From NCBI RefSeq assembly GCF_017562075.2, contig NC_054084.1:38441499-38505498 (forward strand): DNA of 64,000 nucleotides. Reading direction: 5' to 3'. Each line of letters opens with the position of its first letter. The first letter of the stretch is position 1. This DNA comes from Anopheles merus (lineage: Eukaryota > Arthropoda > Insecta > Diptera > Culicidae). The notes beneath the pieces are model-generated. The model was not told the DNA's origin and ran no database searches. It saw only the letters and a program-made list of their open reading frames with translations. Both the position numbers and the translations under genes were made by a program. Shown in pieces: positions 13,278 through 25,752 of the stretch.

Positions 13278-14997
13278 TTCCCGGATGTCGTGAACAATAT
13301 TTTATTGTTTCACGAAACGATCACACCATCGCGCCATTGAAGAGGAGGAAAAGGCAAAAGACGTTTAACGCAAAAGTTCTGTTAGCATGGCTTTTAAAGT
13401 GTATGAATAAGGGATATCGTTGACATACACGATCTCACGTGAACCCGTGCGCGGAATTTAATGACATATCTAAAGCCAATTCGGTGAGAATAAATAATGT
13501 TATGAGATATACACAACCCTCATGAGAAGGCTTTTTTTTTCAACTAGTATGATGGTTTAACATTATGTTGCAAGCGTTATGATGTGATGTATGGCCTTAA
13601 GACTTTCAGCGTTTCTCCTGATTTATGCTTAGACATCCGTTCAGCTTCTTCAAACAGGGGATGAAACAATGAAGGATGTTATGATAAAGGGATACCATGA
13701 GAGCAGTGCGATAAGAAACTCGCCACTGCTCGTGACATCTCGTGTTTCAGTTGAGCACAAGATATGATGCAGATGTAGGCCAAGACACGATTCCAAATAA
13801 TGTTACCTATGTTTCATTCAGATAACTTCTACCACGGACTTTAATTTCTTCAAATCGATTCACATTTACGGTTTCTAAAGGTTTACTTTCTATCACCGGA
13901 TAAGTGTTCGTGTAATAATGAAGTGACATCACGAAATCCCATTGACATCAAGATTGTATTGTGCTCGGTTGAACGATGTACTTCTACCCTATTCTTCTGG
14001 CTGGCTGACATACACGAGTACGTATCGCGCAGCCGAAAAACCTTTTCTTGCCCTAGGCATAATGTAACTAATCGACAAGTGGACACCATTGACAAGCGTG
14101 ACTTCTGGTAATCTTGGCAGCAGTTTCCTGGCACCTTGTGAAGTTTCTTCACCCTAGACTTGATTCTACGTTCTTTTCTTGTTTAATCTTTCTTATGTCA
14201 GCAGCACTGGAACAAGAAGCATGTCTTCAGCAAAAAGTCATTCAAGTAAAACTGACATTGATCTGAGCTCAGCTGGGATTTGTCACTACCTAGAACGCAC
14301 CACCATCAGCTACTAGCAGCCAGATCAGGCTCAGAAAAAAAAGATAGATTCATCTAGCTCAACACCCAGACATACAAAAAAAAGAAAGAGCTTAATGTCC
14401 CTTAGGGTTGTTGCCACCAAGTATTTAACCTGCTTGCGACCTGCCCGGTACATGTTTACCGTTAGCGGAAGTGATGACAAATTGCTACAGGCATGCGAAA
14501 ACGATAGAATACCGTTGCTTGTAAGAACTTACGATTAGGAACATACCAACAAACAGAACCAAAAACGCGGTGGAAGTGCCGGTGGATACAATTTGATAAG
14601 GACTACCGATGACAAACACGGATCTTGTTTCAATGAGCGAAGATGAGCAATACATCATACTGTGCGCTGAAAGGTGGTTGGGCCGCGTGACGATTGAGAC
14701 GAGACTAAAGTGCTTGTCATCAAATCGATAGTTGATGAGAGTCGGCTTGTTTGCGGCACGAAACGTCTATACGGATGTTTACACTCAAGCCGCACTCAAA
14801 TCGAGAAAAATGTTTTGTTTGTGTGTGTATGATTTGAAATTAAACTGTCAGTGGGTGCTTTTGGTGGGATGTGTTAAATCACCTTTTGGCACTCGCTACG
14901 AGGCTCTTGACATCAAGAAGCATTAGTTAAGTAGGTCAATTTTAAATAACTAAACAATAGTGCATTAGTTAGTATTTTGGAACGTGACATACGTTGC
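13278..14997. other. non-coding stretch, nothing recognised
   Basis: Short overlapping frames on both strands (13883-14152 minus, 13923-14111 plus, 14732-14926 plus) carry no motifs. No repeat structure was seen before the MITE. Confidence 0.5.
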
Positions 14998-15001
14998 TTA
15001 A

Positions 15002-15258
15002 CACTCTGGGCGCTGGCATTTTGCATCAGCTTTCTGCGGAGAAAACAGTAAAAGATAAGAGAGCGATGAGAGCGTTTCATTGGCTTACGATCGTTCACTC
15101 TCTTTCCGATCCTCACGTACGATGCCGTTTCTGCAATACGCGCTCTCTCTTTCTTCCCGCTGCAATGCGCTCTGCTGAGAGTTGCTGAGAGACCAATCAC
15201 AGAGAAGGGCAGTGAACAAAGCTGTGATTCCAAAGCGAGCCACACAGCGCCCAGAGTG
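15002..15258. mobile_element. 257-bp MITE with perfect terminal inverted repeats next to TTAA
   Basis: The left end starts CACTCTGGGCGCTG immediately after TTAA (14998-15001). The right end is its exact reverse complement followed by TTAA (15259-15262). The interior is GC-richer than the flanks and encodes no transposase, so this is a non-autonomous DNA element. Because TTAA is palindromic, the duplication can be read as TTAA (piggyBac-type or another TTAA-specific family) or as TA with longer ends beginning ACACTC (Tc1/mariner-type). Frames across it (14913-15245 minus, 14994-15188 plus) are incidental. Confidence 0.85.
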
Positions 15259-15262
15259 TTAA

Positions 15263-18200
15263 TAAAGGGTTACTTCAATTGATTGTCTTCAATTAAAATT
15301 AAGTTGGCTTTTTAAAAGGATAAAGTTTTAGCAATATGGTCCGGTCGTATCAACGTAGGATGTGCATAAAGCAATAAGTTTGTTAGATGGGGACGCCTGG
15401 TATCTCACATAAATTTACAACAAATAGTTTAGTTGGAACAAAATACCGTATTTTGGCGTTTTTAAAGAACTGTGAATATTCAATAGTTACACAAACCGGC
15501 TCTCCATATCGATGTTTTTTTTAAACCATAATTATTATCACACTTTTTTTTATTGAAATCGCTTGCTTTTGGCTATGAAAATGTAATTCTCGTCACATCA
15601 TCGTGTTTTGCGAGCATTACTCGCACTTACTATCTCAAATGCTCGTTGTATTAAGCGCAATGCTCTGGAAATGATCCTAGTAAAGATGTTCAGGAAATCC
15701 TATATGTTACAATGTTATAGACGGTACAATGTTTGAAACATATAGTAGGATGAGTCTCATTAATAGAATATCAAACGTAGTTTGATAAAAATTGGAACAA
15801 AAAACATCCAAAAATATGTTTCAATGCCTAAACCTAAACCCTAAAATAAATTGCCTTAAACACGTATTTTTAATTCATTTTATTTTATTTTTATTTTTAA
15901 TTGCACTGTCAGCCAAATTTCAAGCGTTCAACTCGCCAACTGCATGCCAACTAAAAAGCGTCCAACCATTGAATTCCGACTGTAATAGAATTGCTCCTTT
16001 TATGAGTTCCCCATTATTAAAATGTTCATGAATCACATAGAATTTTAATTGAATTGCCATCATACGTGTATAACAACCTCCTGATTCTATTGTCGATCGT
16101 TTTTTCACAGGAGTCGTTAATAAATGCTAAAATACGGTTTTTTCTAAAAAATAATTTGCAATATTGAATTCAAACAACTCTTTTGAATATTGATTTTATT
16201 TTTCAAATAGTATACTATAATGCAGGGAGTGATTGTTGTGAATCAATAAACTTCCATGTAAAAATGGAAAAAAATACTTCAAACGAAATAAATCTCGCAA
16301 AGATTATCGAAATAAATATAGAACATAGAACGAAATAAAGCTCACAAAATGCGTAATCTATTTTATTTCACTGATGGAAAATGCCACGAGTAACATACCT
16401 TTTCAATGAAAATATAAATAAATGCTGATAATAATTTACGTTTTTGTAAGTTATCGTGAAATAAATTTGATTTTTATATATTTTATCTTCGAAAATAGAA
16501 AGTCCATCCATATTGCTTGTAGAAAAAAAACCTGTCAGACCTCAACGTCATAAGGTTTCTATAGAAAATGGGTGTTTTGTTTTTGTTTATTTTTCGGTTG
16601 CCTTTGCATTGCAAAGCAAACTGACAGCCTAACATTTTGTTGAATTTGTTGTCATAAAGAATTTACAAATAAATTGTAAAAAATAATTTTGTAACAATAT
16701 GTTTCTATAAATAGTATCTTTCAATTCTAATTATTAGATAATGCCATTTCATTCAGCGCAAAATTACAAACTCTCAAAACCCTGCTAAAGCAAGCACAGA
16801 GTGAGCGCAAATAAAATGAAAACGAATAATCTAACTAGAATCCAATAACAAGCAAAATAAAAATTAAAACAACGATTGTGATAAGGCGTAGCAATTATGT
16901 TTGAACGTCATTCCAAAGCATGTGCACGCTCTTTATCTTCCTTTCGGGAGACAGGATGCTGCTATGCCTAGAAATATTTTAGTCACGCTCGAAAGCCCTT
17001 CTCCATAACGAGTTTAGCTATGGTACTTCATGTTCTCTCTCCGTGTTCCGGTCGGGCGGAACATTGTGTGGCCCGTGGCTTGTGCGATGATTTATATTCG
17101 TCATGCGATGCAATGGCGTCCTCATCGCTTGGCCATCGTCCGTTTTGGGTCTGCTTCATGTGTGAAAGATTCAAGGAAGTTGCTCGCACTATGCAAACGA
17201 AATCTGTTATTGACGGTCAGTTTGCAGATACTGGAAATCACAAGAGACAGTTTCCGATACATATATTTAATCCTTCCGCACGTCCGTTGCGAACGTACGC
17301 TTGTCGCTATGCGAGGGAAATCTCGACACACAGCTTCTTAAATGCCATCTATTTCCGTGACACGCTCACAGAGTGTACGAAGCAATCTACCCAAATGGCA
17401 ATTGTGCGAATATGAGCCTCCCGGCTATCCAGCCATTTTGAATGCAACGGGATGAATTATATCCAAGGGGCCTTGTTCGGGATCGTCTGCAAAGACTTAT
17501 GCTTCCAAAAAAAGAGACCAACATTAACCAACCCTTTCCAGGGTTTTCACCGGCTTATGCATGCAATTACTTCCGAAGCGTTTCGGTTGGATAGCGTTTC
17601 GTTGCGGCGTACTCACAAAAGCTTGCCGTTCGTTACGACCCTTATAACGGCAGCTAATGTAAAAATACATGTCACCCCTCCCCTTCTCTATCTCCTTCGA
17701 CTTCATCACATCCACACGTTGCGCACGAAGCGTAAGAGAAGAAACGATCGGTGGATAAATGGCTTAACTCTCTTGCTGATGTACTATCATGCATCTTTGC
17801 CTGTCTGTCGCGGATCGATTAACAGCTCCCCTGTTTTTTGTATCGAAACAAGAACGTGTGCTTTCACTGGGCCGAGCTTTTCCTTTTTTCTCGATTTATT
17901 TTTTCAGATACATCTTTCGGCTTTGCACGTGAATCAACGAAATTTGCGTTAAATTCTGGCAATCATCGTCGTCGGCAGCCAGAGCCACCGAGGGAACACT
18001 AAAACGACGGCGCATGGCTCAGCTTGAGCCCAGTGAAAAATGGTTGAAAAATATAAATCGGCTCACCACATCGTCCCGTTGCTGGCATAGCGATATTCAC
18101 TATAGCTGTAGGTTTTCGTTCCGTGAGCGTGGCGAGCTTCGATTGCTTTCGGAAAGACCTTTCCAGCTCGGTCAGATGTCTCTCTGAACAAAAAATGTGT

Positions 18201-20768
18201 AAACAACAAAAGAATGCAGGGCCATACGCCACCACACGTAGAGAAAAGTGTGACAAGTGTGACATGTATGACCCATTTCCGTGCCGGCTACAAATTCTAT
18301 ATATTTCAAATACCATGGATAATGACGTTCATTATGATGGATTAAAGTTGCACATGCAAGCATACTACTAGCAAAGGCGGAGCAAAAGCAAACCCAGGAG
18401 AATCTAAAGGCACAAATACGCCATTATGTAATTACAGCAATTGAACCCATTTTCTGTGTTCACTAATGACTGTCTTAGAGCAATATAATAGTTCGATTTT
18501 TTGTCATATGGATGATGGTTCTTGGGCTACGTTTGCCTCTTCTCAGGTTCATTTGCGTATGGAGGGATTTTTTAAACTTCAAGTAAAAGGAACAAATCGT
18601 TTTTCTATTTTTTTTAAAGCAAGCATGTTTTACATACACATATATCTCTTCCGGTTCAGTAAATATTACTATCAATATCATAAATATCTTGATCTTCGAG
18701 AAGACAGCAAAGCACTGTGGAATGTTTAAGAAGATTCCTGGGAATGAAATCAGAAAACTCCTGTTAAGCTGACCTTAATCATCCAACCGTTAAGACCATC
18801 TCATAAAGCACATCGTTAGAATGTTTAAACCCGGCTCAAGCCTGACTGCTACGGGTGATTAAAAAACCGCAGCAAAATCACTGCAAATCTGATCTGGCTG
18901 CTGCTGTGCTGTATAGCCTCCGTACTCTCCAGTTGCACAACACGATGAAATGTGAGACATTAATTTCATCAGAATATCTTTCCGGCTAACATATGATACG
19001 GTCTATCTTCTAGCCAGTAGAAAGATGAAAGTTTTTCCCGTTCATCGCCAGGAAGGCTTGTGCATAAAGTTGGAAGCAAGCAGGAAGATCAAACGAAAAA
19101 CTGTATTTCTCGGATCGGATCTCAGACAAATGTTTGCTAGTCTGGTAGTAGAGTAGAGAGTGTGTGATAAGGGCACAAAGAGGAAAAGGAGCGTGAACAT
19201 ATTGAGACATTTGGAAAAGGTAACATTCCAATCTGGATCGCATTCCTTACTGAGAGCCACCTGGGGGTACTAAACATGCTCATGCCACATGAATAATTAA
19301 TTGTTTGTAGGAAATTGATCCGGTTTTGATTCGGCCCTAGGAAAATGTCACACAAAACCCATAGCTGGTATGATGCGATATTGGAAGAAGAAGCTATCCA
19401 TCGTAATTGAATCTAGAATTATTTTATTCATATCCCTTTTTCCATATTACTAAATCGAGCACGCAGGAAGAGTTTGTCGTAAAAGCTTATTTTACGCCAT
19501 AATTGAACACTAATCCAATGCAATCCATTTACCGGTACTCGTTCGGTAACGTATAATGGCGTGTATTTATATTTTTTTTGCGGTTGTTCGAGTAGAATCA
19601 CGGAAAAAAAAGGTTTTCACTCAAGCACGTTTTTGCAGCTGCTTTATTGGTAATTCACTTATTTTATTGTCCAAGACCAAGTATATCGCACCAAAACGAA
19701 GCGCTCAAAAAAGGCTTGCTTCCTATCCCCCTTTTTTGATTCAACTCCCCGATGACGCGTTAGTTTTTTGGCGCTTTCCCCTCTTCTTTCGGGTTACCTG
19801 ATGGTAATCATCGCTTTCAGCCGCCGCGCACGTTTCTTCTTCTCAATGCCTCGGCAGTGATGCCATCATGCCCCAGTCCCTGCCATCCTATATGAGAGCA
19901 GTGGTGCCATCACTCCCGAGCCCGTCAAACATTTTTGTAACGATGGCAGTGGTGCCAACAGCGGTCCTTTAAATGCTTACAATAAGTTGGTAGGCACATG
20001 CAAGCCACAAGCAAACAGCAAACCCATGAGAGCTGTGCGATTTATCAAAGTTTAATCAAATTTTTTCATACTTTATGACTCGCTGGCGCAAAACAGTTAG
20101 AACGGTAAAAACGTTGTGAATTTCCGATGGCTTTATTTGCTAATGGAGAATGCAATTTATGTTCCGAGAAAAACTACTTTTCCTCTCCGATATTCACTTA
20201 AAGCTTAGAAGGAAATGAAACAGTGCATACATAATCTTGTATCTTGTATCTAAATATTTCTTGTAAATTAAACTTTATTAATAAAACTATGTTATTTTAC
20301 TTGCTAACAGTTATTTATGTTACATCCAAACAATTCATTGGTAACTTGAAGGTTTCAAAACAACAAAAACTCTAGAAAATACTGAGTACGCCGGATTGAA
20401 ACTTAACAGCGACAGTTTCATATTTTATAACATCAGACTAGAGTTGACTGCGTCCAATTAATGGTTTACGACGCCAAATTCACATTTGAAGAAAACCGAT
20501 TACTACTCTACAATAATTGGCTATGAAAACGCTTTAATGTTGTGCTATTACGTGATTATGCGTGCCACCAATGGGGTTTGAACCATGTAAATGGCAGTAC
20601 TTTTTTAACCTCGTATCTCGTCATCACATGAAACAAACGTGAAGATTACTGTGAAGAAAGCATCCGTTACAAACAGGCAAAAATATCTTTAACTTGGTAC
20701 AAACAACCCATCACGATCAGCGTAAAGGCTAAGAATTGCGATGTTTTTGTGCTGCCAAAAACAACAAA
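15263..20768. other. non-coding stretch, nothing recognised
   Basis: 15.3-17.0 kb is very AT-rich. 17.0-18.0 kb is more balanced and holds a 166-codon frame (17452-17952) plus overlapping frames on both strands, but none shows a motif, signal peptide or splice pattern I can support. 19.8-19.97 kb has a few near-repeats of GCAGTGGTGCCA of no evident function. Confidence 0.5.
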
Positions 20769-22134
20769 GGGGCCGTCCATAAATTACGTAACGCTGAAAT
20801 TGGGAATTTTCGACCCCCTCCCCCCAATCGTAACAAAACGTAACGTTGGAGGATACCCCCCTTCCAAAATTACGTAACGCATGATCGAACACCACCCCCC
20901 CCCCCCCCTTAATTTGGTTTTGCATCAACTAATACAAACTTGCACTTGCACTTGCCTATCTTTCGCTACCACTACTTTCAACACTCGACCCCTTGGCCAG
21001 CGGCTCCTCGGAATCAACGCATCAGAAATCAACGTATTCCCTAGCTTCACAAACTGACCTGCAGAACCTCGCGCGACCGTCAAAAAGCGTTTTGAATTTT
21101 TTTCCTGCCAGCCAGGACCCTCGGTACATGGCTTTGAAAACGAAGCCATACTAGTCTCTACTGGCTCAAGACTAACTCCTTTTTCTCTATCTCGCCAGCC
21201 TATCTTTGGCACTACCGCACCAGGCCCGTACACTATCCAGCCGAGCCTAGTTTTGGCTGCTATTGGTTCGCCTATTCGTCCTTCGACAATGTTCTGCTCC
21301 CGTCCCAGATGGCAGTTGTCCAAACCGATCAGTAGCCTTGGTCGTACGTGATCGTACGAAGTAAGCGGCAGACCTCGAAGATGATCGTATCTGCTTAGCA
21401 AATCCGTAACGCACAAGGATTGCGCAGGAAGCGCAAGGCTCGCGACTGTATGTGCTTTACTGATCTGAAACGTTTTCCCGCCTTATACCTGCAGCGATAC
21501 CTGCAGCGACACCTGCATAGAGTCTGGCTCTTCTCGTCGAGTACCGCCCGTCCATTTAAGACACAAGGGTCGATGTTGCCCTTCCAGTCCAAGCTCGTGA
21601 ACGAGATCGTGTTCGACAAACGTCGCGGACGATCCGTCGTCAAGGAATGCGAACGTTTGAATCACACTATTTTTTCCGGATGATCGAGGCAGCCGAATTT
21701 TCCAACTAATCCTGATTGACAGTACCGCACGACTGTTGTTTACCAACAATAATATACAGGTCGATGCGTTTTGCGTAGAATGACATGTAACTGTTTGAAT
21801 TTTGTTGACGGTAAGATTGAAAACTACAGTCTTTACCTGAGACACAGGGCTCTTAAACCTGTATTATAGGGTGGATTTTTTCATGGCAATTTTCTGTCAA
21901 ACCTCTGTTTTGGTATTTTATAAATGTCAAGTTCGTATTCCCTATCAAAAGATATAAAGAAATAAAAGTGCAAAACTTAGCCAGGTGGGCGATCATTTGT
22001 CAGTGACCAGTGATAGGATTGTATTACGTTACGTAACAGAATGTGAACCCCCCCTCTCCCCTATGTAACAAACCGTAACGCTACAGGGAACCCCCTCCCC
22101 CCCTTTGAGCGTTACGTAATTTATGGACGCCCCC
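20769..22134. mobile_element. 1366-bp inverted-repeat DNA element enclosing a BEL/Pao fragment
   Basis: The left end begins GGGGCCGTCCATAAATTACG. The right end, reverse-complemented, begins GGGGGCGTCCATAAATTACG. The match runs about 27 bp with one mismatch. Both sub-terminal regions hold further ACGTAACG motifs and long C or G runs. AAA flanks both sides (20766-20768, 22135-22137), compatible with a 3-bp target duplication. No transposase is present, so the element is non-autonomous. A 3-bp duplication would fit a Zator-like family, but I cannot settle the superfamily. The interior carries a minus-strand BEL/Pao coding remnant. Confidence 0.8.
20925..21845 (-). pseudogene. BEL/Pao retrotransposon pol remnant, internally deleted
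   Basis: One minus-strand frame runs from 21845 to 20925, interrupted by a single TAA at 21483-21485. The N-terminal half matches the BEL/Pao retropepsin region: FAFLDDGSSATFVEHDLVHE with the DDGSS active-site motif, then PLCLKWTG, LLSRYDHLRGLP, RLLIGLDNCHL and the hallmark AAKTRLGWIVYG. About 50 residues later the frame passes into a segment resembling the very C-terminus of BEL/Pao integrase (RSRWPRGRVLKVVVAKDRQV). Reverse transcriptase, RNase H and the integrase core are therefore missing, removed by an in-frame deletion. A small repeat of ACCTGCAGCGAT lies just upstream of the stop. No BEL LTRs are visible. Family assignment is from motif memory. Confidence 0.85.
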
Positions 22135-22150
22135 AAAGATCAAAGCTTCG

Positions 22151-22354
22151 TCAGGCTGAAAGGCAAATAATCGCCACCACAAACCACTGAACAGATGCCC
22201 AAAGCCATGCACCGGTAGAAGGCCCGTTCGGGAAATATATCCAGCGATCTCCACAGCCCATGAAAGCATCTTTAAGCGCCTGCTGTAGGCCTGCAAGCTT
22301 GGCGCCTGCTCCTGCCAAAACTGTCACTCTCAATTTCATTAGGAAAATTTTACG
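22151..22354 (-). CDS. possible terminal exon ending next to the inverted-repeat element
   Basis: On the minus strand a frame opens after a possible acceptor (GCAATTAG before 22354), contains ATG at 22339 and stops at 22151, 14 bp from the end of the neighbouring DNA element. The peptide is Ala/Gly-rich, then hydrophobic near its end (WLWASVQWFVVAIICLSA), which could be a membrane segment. No family was recognised. A second minus frame overlaps it and stays open into the element (22081-22296). If the exon is real, the element inserted in its 3' untranslated region. Confidence 0.2.
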   Translation of the reverse strand, partial: RKIFLMKLRVTVLAGAGAKLAGLQQALKDAFMGCGDRWIYFPNGPSTGAWLWASVQWFVVAIICLSA

Positions 22355-22359
22355 CTAAT

Positions 22360-25183
22360 TGCATCTGCACCAAAAGTGTATTTGTGAGGAGGGTTGAATT
22401 CAACACCGGCAAACGTGATTAGCCCGTCCTAGTGATCTTTGGCAACGTATGACAGTGGTCGCTACCACCATCTCTTTCCTCTTACAAAGTGATCAAAGTT
22501 AGCCAAAAAAACGAACGCAACACCAGCAACAGCTCCGTTTTGGATAGTTTTGTTTTTTGTGTGTATCTATCCATGAATATTAGTATGCATGTTGTGGGTT
22601 AAATATGATCGTACTAAGATATTCCATTCTTCCACTCACTTACCCCATTTTCGAAGTCAAACGGAAGATGTCATTGGAGAATTCCGCAGCTCATATGTTT
22701 CCAATTGATGGATGGAAAAAAGCAAAGCTTGGTAAGTTGGGATAATTGCTTAAATTAAAACTTCTTCCTTTTTTATCCCAGCTAACTTCCAGCGATGATC
22801 AGTTTGTGGTGATCGTTTTACAACACTTTGTATAGGAAGTTCCCCTTTCCTAACGAATGCGATGGTGTTATAAGATGGTCAAGATCTGTTAAGAATGTTG
22901 CTTTGCCTATGGTTTACATATTCACAACGAATGAGAAGAAAGAAATCATAACAAATAATTTAAAAAAAAGATACAAAATCCTCATCCTCAAAGATGTTTG
23001 AGATGTTTTCACTTTTTTAAGGTAATACATTTACTCCGTGACCCTCGGGTGACCTTTGCACTCCTAAAACGTCGATCCGCACTTGCTTGCTTGATGAGGG
23101 TATCGGATGGACAAGGTTTTCCCACTACCCTACCAGGAACAAAGGTACTCCAATACATATGATGGGGGTTTGTGAAAGTAGAGCCAACGGCAGGCCTAAT
23201 GGCTTCTTGAAAGCGTGCACAACGAGGGTTGATTTTCTCTGCATTGGCTTTGTGAGGACGAAAGGTGAAATTTGTACCCAAAGATTTGTGATAAAATATG
23301 ACGCGTACACAAATGCAAAAAATTAGCAACACCCCTGGCAATCAATCACACAGAAAATTGAGGTCGTAGCAAAAATGCATAAATGTGACGAACCTCCCTG
23401 TATGAATTCATGTGCTACATATGATAAGCATGTTTTCTTTGTTTGCTTGTGTTTAATTCATGTTTTGCTATGTTTTGCTAAAATATCATCGTGTCAAAAG
23501 CCGCCAATCGACCGGTAGGCAGCCGTCTGTGCTCAATCCATTACTCAGAACGCCTTGAGCGACCAGGCGTCTCCATCGTGGCGATGAAGCTTTCACCATG
23601 AGTTGATAACTTCGCTCGCATGTTAATGCTTATCAGCTTGGAATCAAAAGCTTCTTGGTTGATAAAGGAGGATGGCAGAATGGGGAATGTCGCTGATTGA
23701 CTACAGCTGATTCAACGCTTGTGTTTGAGTTTGGTGGCGTGAATGGGAGGCTGAGCTTCATTGGAATTTAGTTGATAAGCTTATTTATGTGTTTATATCA
23801 CAGTAGAAAGATCAATCCTTGAAAACATACGGTTTGATCAAAATTTAAAAATATATATATTGGCTTCTTCACGGAAGTTTCTTTTGTTGTGTACTTAACA
23901 CGATTGGGCCAGGAAATTGGCAGCAAGTAAGTTAATCGAATGCTTGTTCCACTCACTCGAGGAACAAGATGACTAATAATAAATTTTAACCCGAATCATT
24001 CTGTCCTCATCTTTCATCTCTTATTTTGCAACCTTTCATCAATAACTTATTTTGCAACGCTTGATGAGCCATATGACCATTGAAAAAGTTATTATTCACG
24101 ATTTTTGCCCCGGGAACGTTGCGGTCTGTTATGTCTGCAAGTAGCTTTATCAAGATGAAAGCACTCCAGTCACGAAGCGGGAAACGTTGCTGGTTCCACC
24201 CGGCCCATTGATTTTCTTCTGTTAAATGGCATCCCAAAACGAGTTGCTTCGGTTGCAGTTCATTCAACATTAACACTTCTCAACGGAAACTGGTTCTGTT
24301 TTTGCTCGCTCGTTCCTTCTAACCTCGTGATACCAACACGCAGCAGCAGCAACAACACACTACACAATCCTTTTGTTAACGAGCGGCGGCAGAAGTCTGA
24401 CTGTGGGAATATTTTGTATTAACTTGCCATTCTTTCTCACCGTCTTGCATTGGCTGCTAGAATGAGTGACTGTAGTTGGATGATTAATTATCTTTCCAGG
24501 GGTTGTGAAAACGTCCCGGTCAAATCACAGAAACTGAACCGTACAGTGCGTGTTTGTGAATGTGTGTGGTCTCTTACGCTGCTGACAAATAGGGCTGAAA
24601 CGATGACAACCAAATTTTCGGTAAGCCTGTAGCTACTGGTGCTTTGCGATAACAATGATTGCTATCCGGTCCCAATCAATCCAACATGTGACCGTTTCCA
24701 CGATGTGACCCTCGTAACGCGTCATCTGTGCCCAGACACAGCTGCATTGTTATGCGGAGGTAGTGGATTTTATTACCAGCTCGTTTTTGGTTCGAATATT
24801 TAACCAAATTTGTTGCCAATTAACACAAACACTTGCACCGATAAATGTCGTGTTTTCTGGAATGTGTTTTACTCTACACTTAAGTTTCTCAACTGTCTTG
24901 TTTTAACTCTATCCTCCTACGGGTTTGATGGCGCACACATGCCACGAATAAACCATGAAGCGTCAAAAATATGTCACAGCACGCCAAGTATAGGGTTCAA
25001 AACATTGCTTTTCTTTTTTGCGCAAGTTAAAGTACGCAATGGAAAAATACACAGAAAGTTTTCCTATCTAAGCAACCCTTTCCATCATCCAACACCACCC
25101 AAAACCCCTACGAAGCGAAGAAAGTACAGAAACGTCGAAAATATCCACTTTCCAAGAAGTAATCTTTCGGTTGTCGTCTGTAG
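22360..25183. other. non-coding stretch, nothing recognised
   Basis: Short unsupported frames only (23009-23341 minus, 24007-24276 minus). No mobile-element termini were recognised. It may be intronic to a gene that includes the 25.2-kb exon, but this is not shown. Confidence 0.45.
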
Positions 25184-25383
25184 TTGCTCGAGGAGGAAGA
25201 TGGAACCGATGGAAGCTTACAACCCTTTACCCTGTCCAGACGATGTGCTGCAAGAGAATCGTGAAAACTTCCTAGCCCTCATGTACCCCTTGGATTGGCG
25301 AGAGTTGGCTAGAGCTGCCGTTTCAATCATGCTACGCAAATGGCCGCGTGGTGGCGATAGTGGTCCATCGCAGGAGGGGGCTG
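25184..25383 (+). CDS. possible coding exon, unrecognised gene
   Basis: An open frame passes ATG at 25200 (a second ATG follows at 25209) and reaches a strong donor (GCTG then GTAAGT; exon end 25383, phase 1). A plausible acceptor (T-rich tract ending GTCTGTAG) precedes 25184. From the ATG the peptide is about 61 residues: an acidic, Pro-rich start (EAYNPLPCPDDVLQENRENF), then YPLDWRELARAAVSIMLRKW, which could form an amphipathic helix. GC content and composition are more gene-like than the surroundings. The same frame stays open upstream to 24810, which may be incidental. I do not recognise the protein and found no partner exon. Confidence 0.4.
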
Positions 25384-25688
25384 GTAAGTTTTACGGGCTA
25401 GCGTTATTATAGGAAGATCGAAGCTGTACGCGACAACTGTATGTTTAGGTTTTTCTTCAAAACAATGTACAATCTCTTTAGTGCCTCGAAGCATTTCCCT
25501 GTCCCTGCAATCATAAGCTCCGAGCGATTAGGTGGAACTACCATATGTGTGTGTGAGAATGTGTGCCGTAAGCATTGGGACAATTGAAGACTCATGTGAC
25601 GGATGGTAGATTTACAAATTCGTTCGAAAAATAGTCATTCGGACGGAACAGAGCAATAACAGTGAAAGGACATAGACAAGTCATCATA

Positions 25689-25752
25689 CATAGACATAGA
25701 CATAGACATAGACATAGACATAGACATAGACATAGACATAGACATAGACATT
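25689..25752. repeat. CATAGA hexanucleotide array, about 10 units
   Basis: Perfect tandem CATAGA units. On the minus strand they are read as a Met-Ser repeat inside an incidental open frame (25635-25844). The purity suggests recent slippage. Confidence 0.95.

Noticed and set aside
14913..15245. 110-codon minus frame
   Set aside because: It lies almost entirely in the TTAA-flanked MITE and has no motif.
17020..17952. Cluster of overlapping open frames, including one of 166 codons on +
   Set aside because: Frames overlap on both strands, with no domain, no family similarity and no splice pattern; composition looks random.
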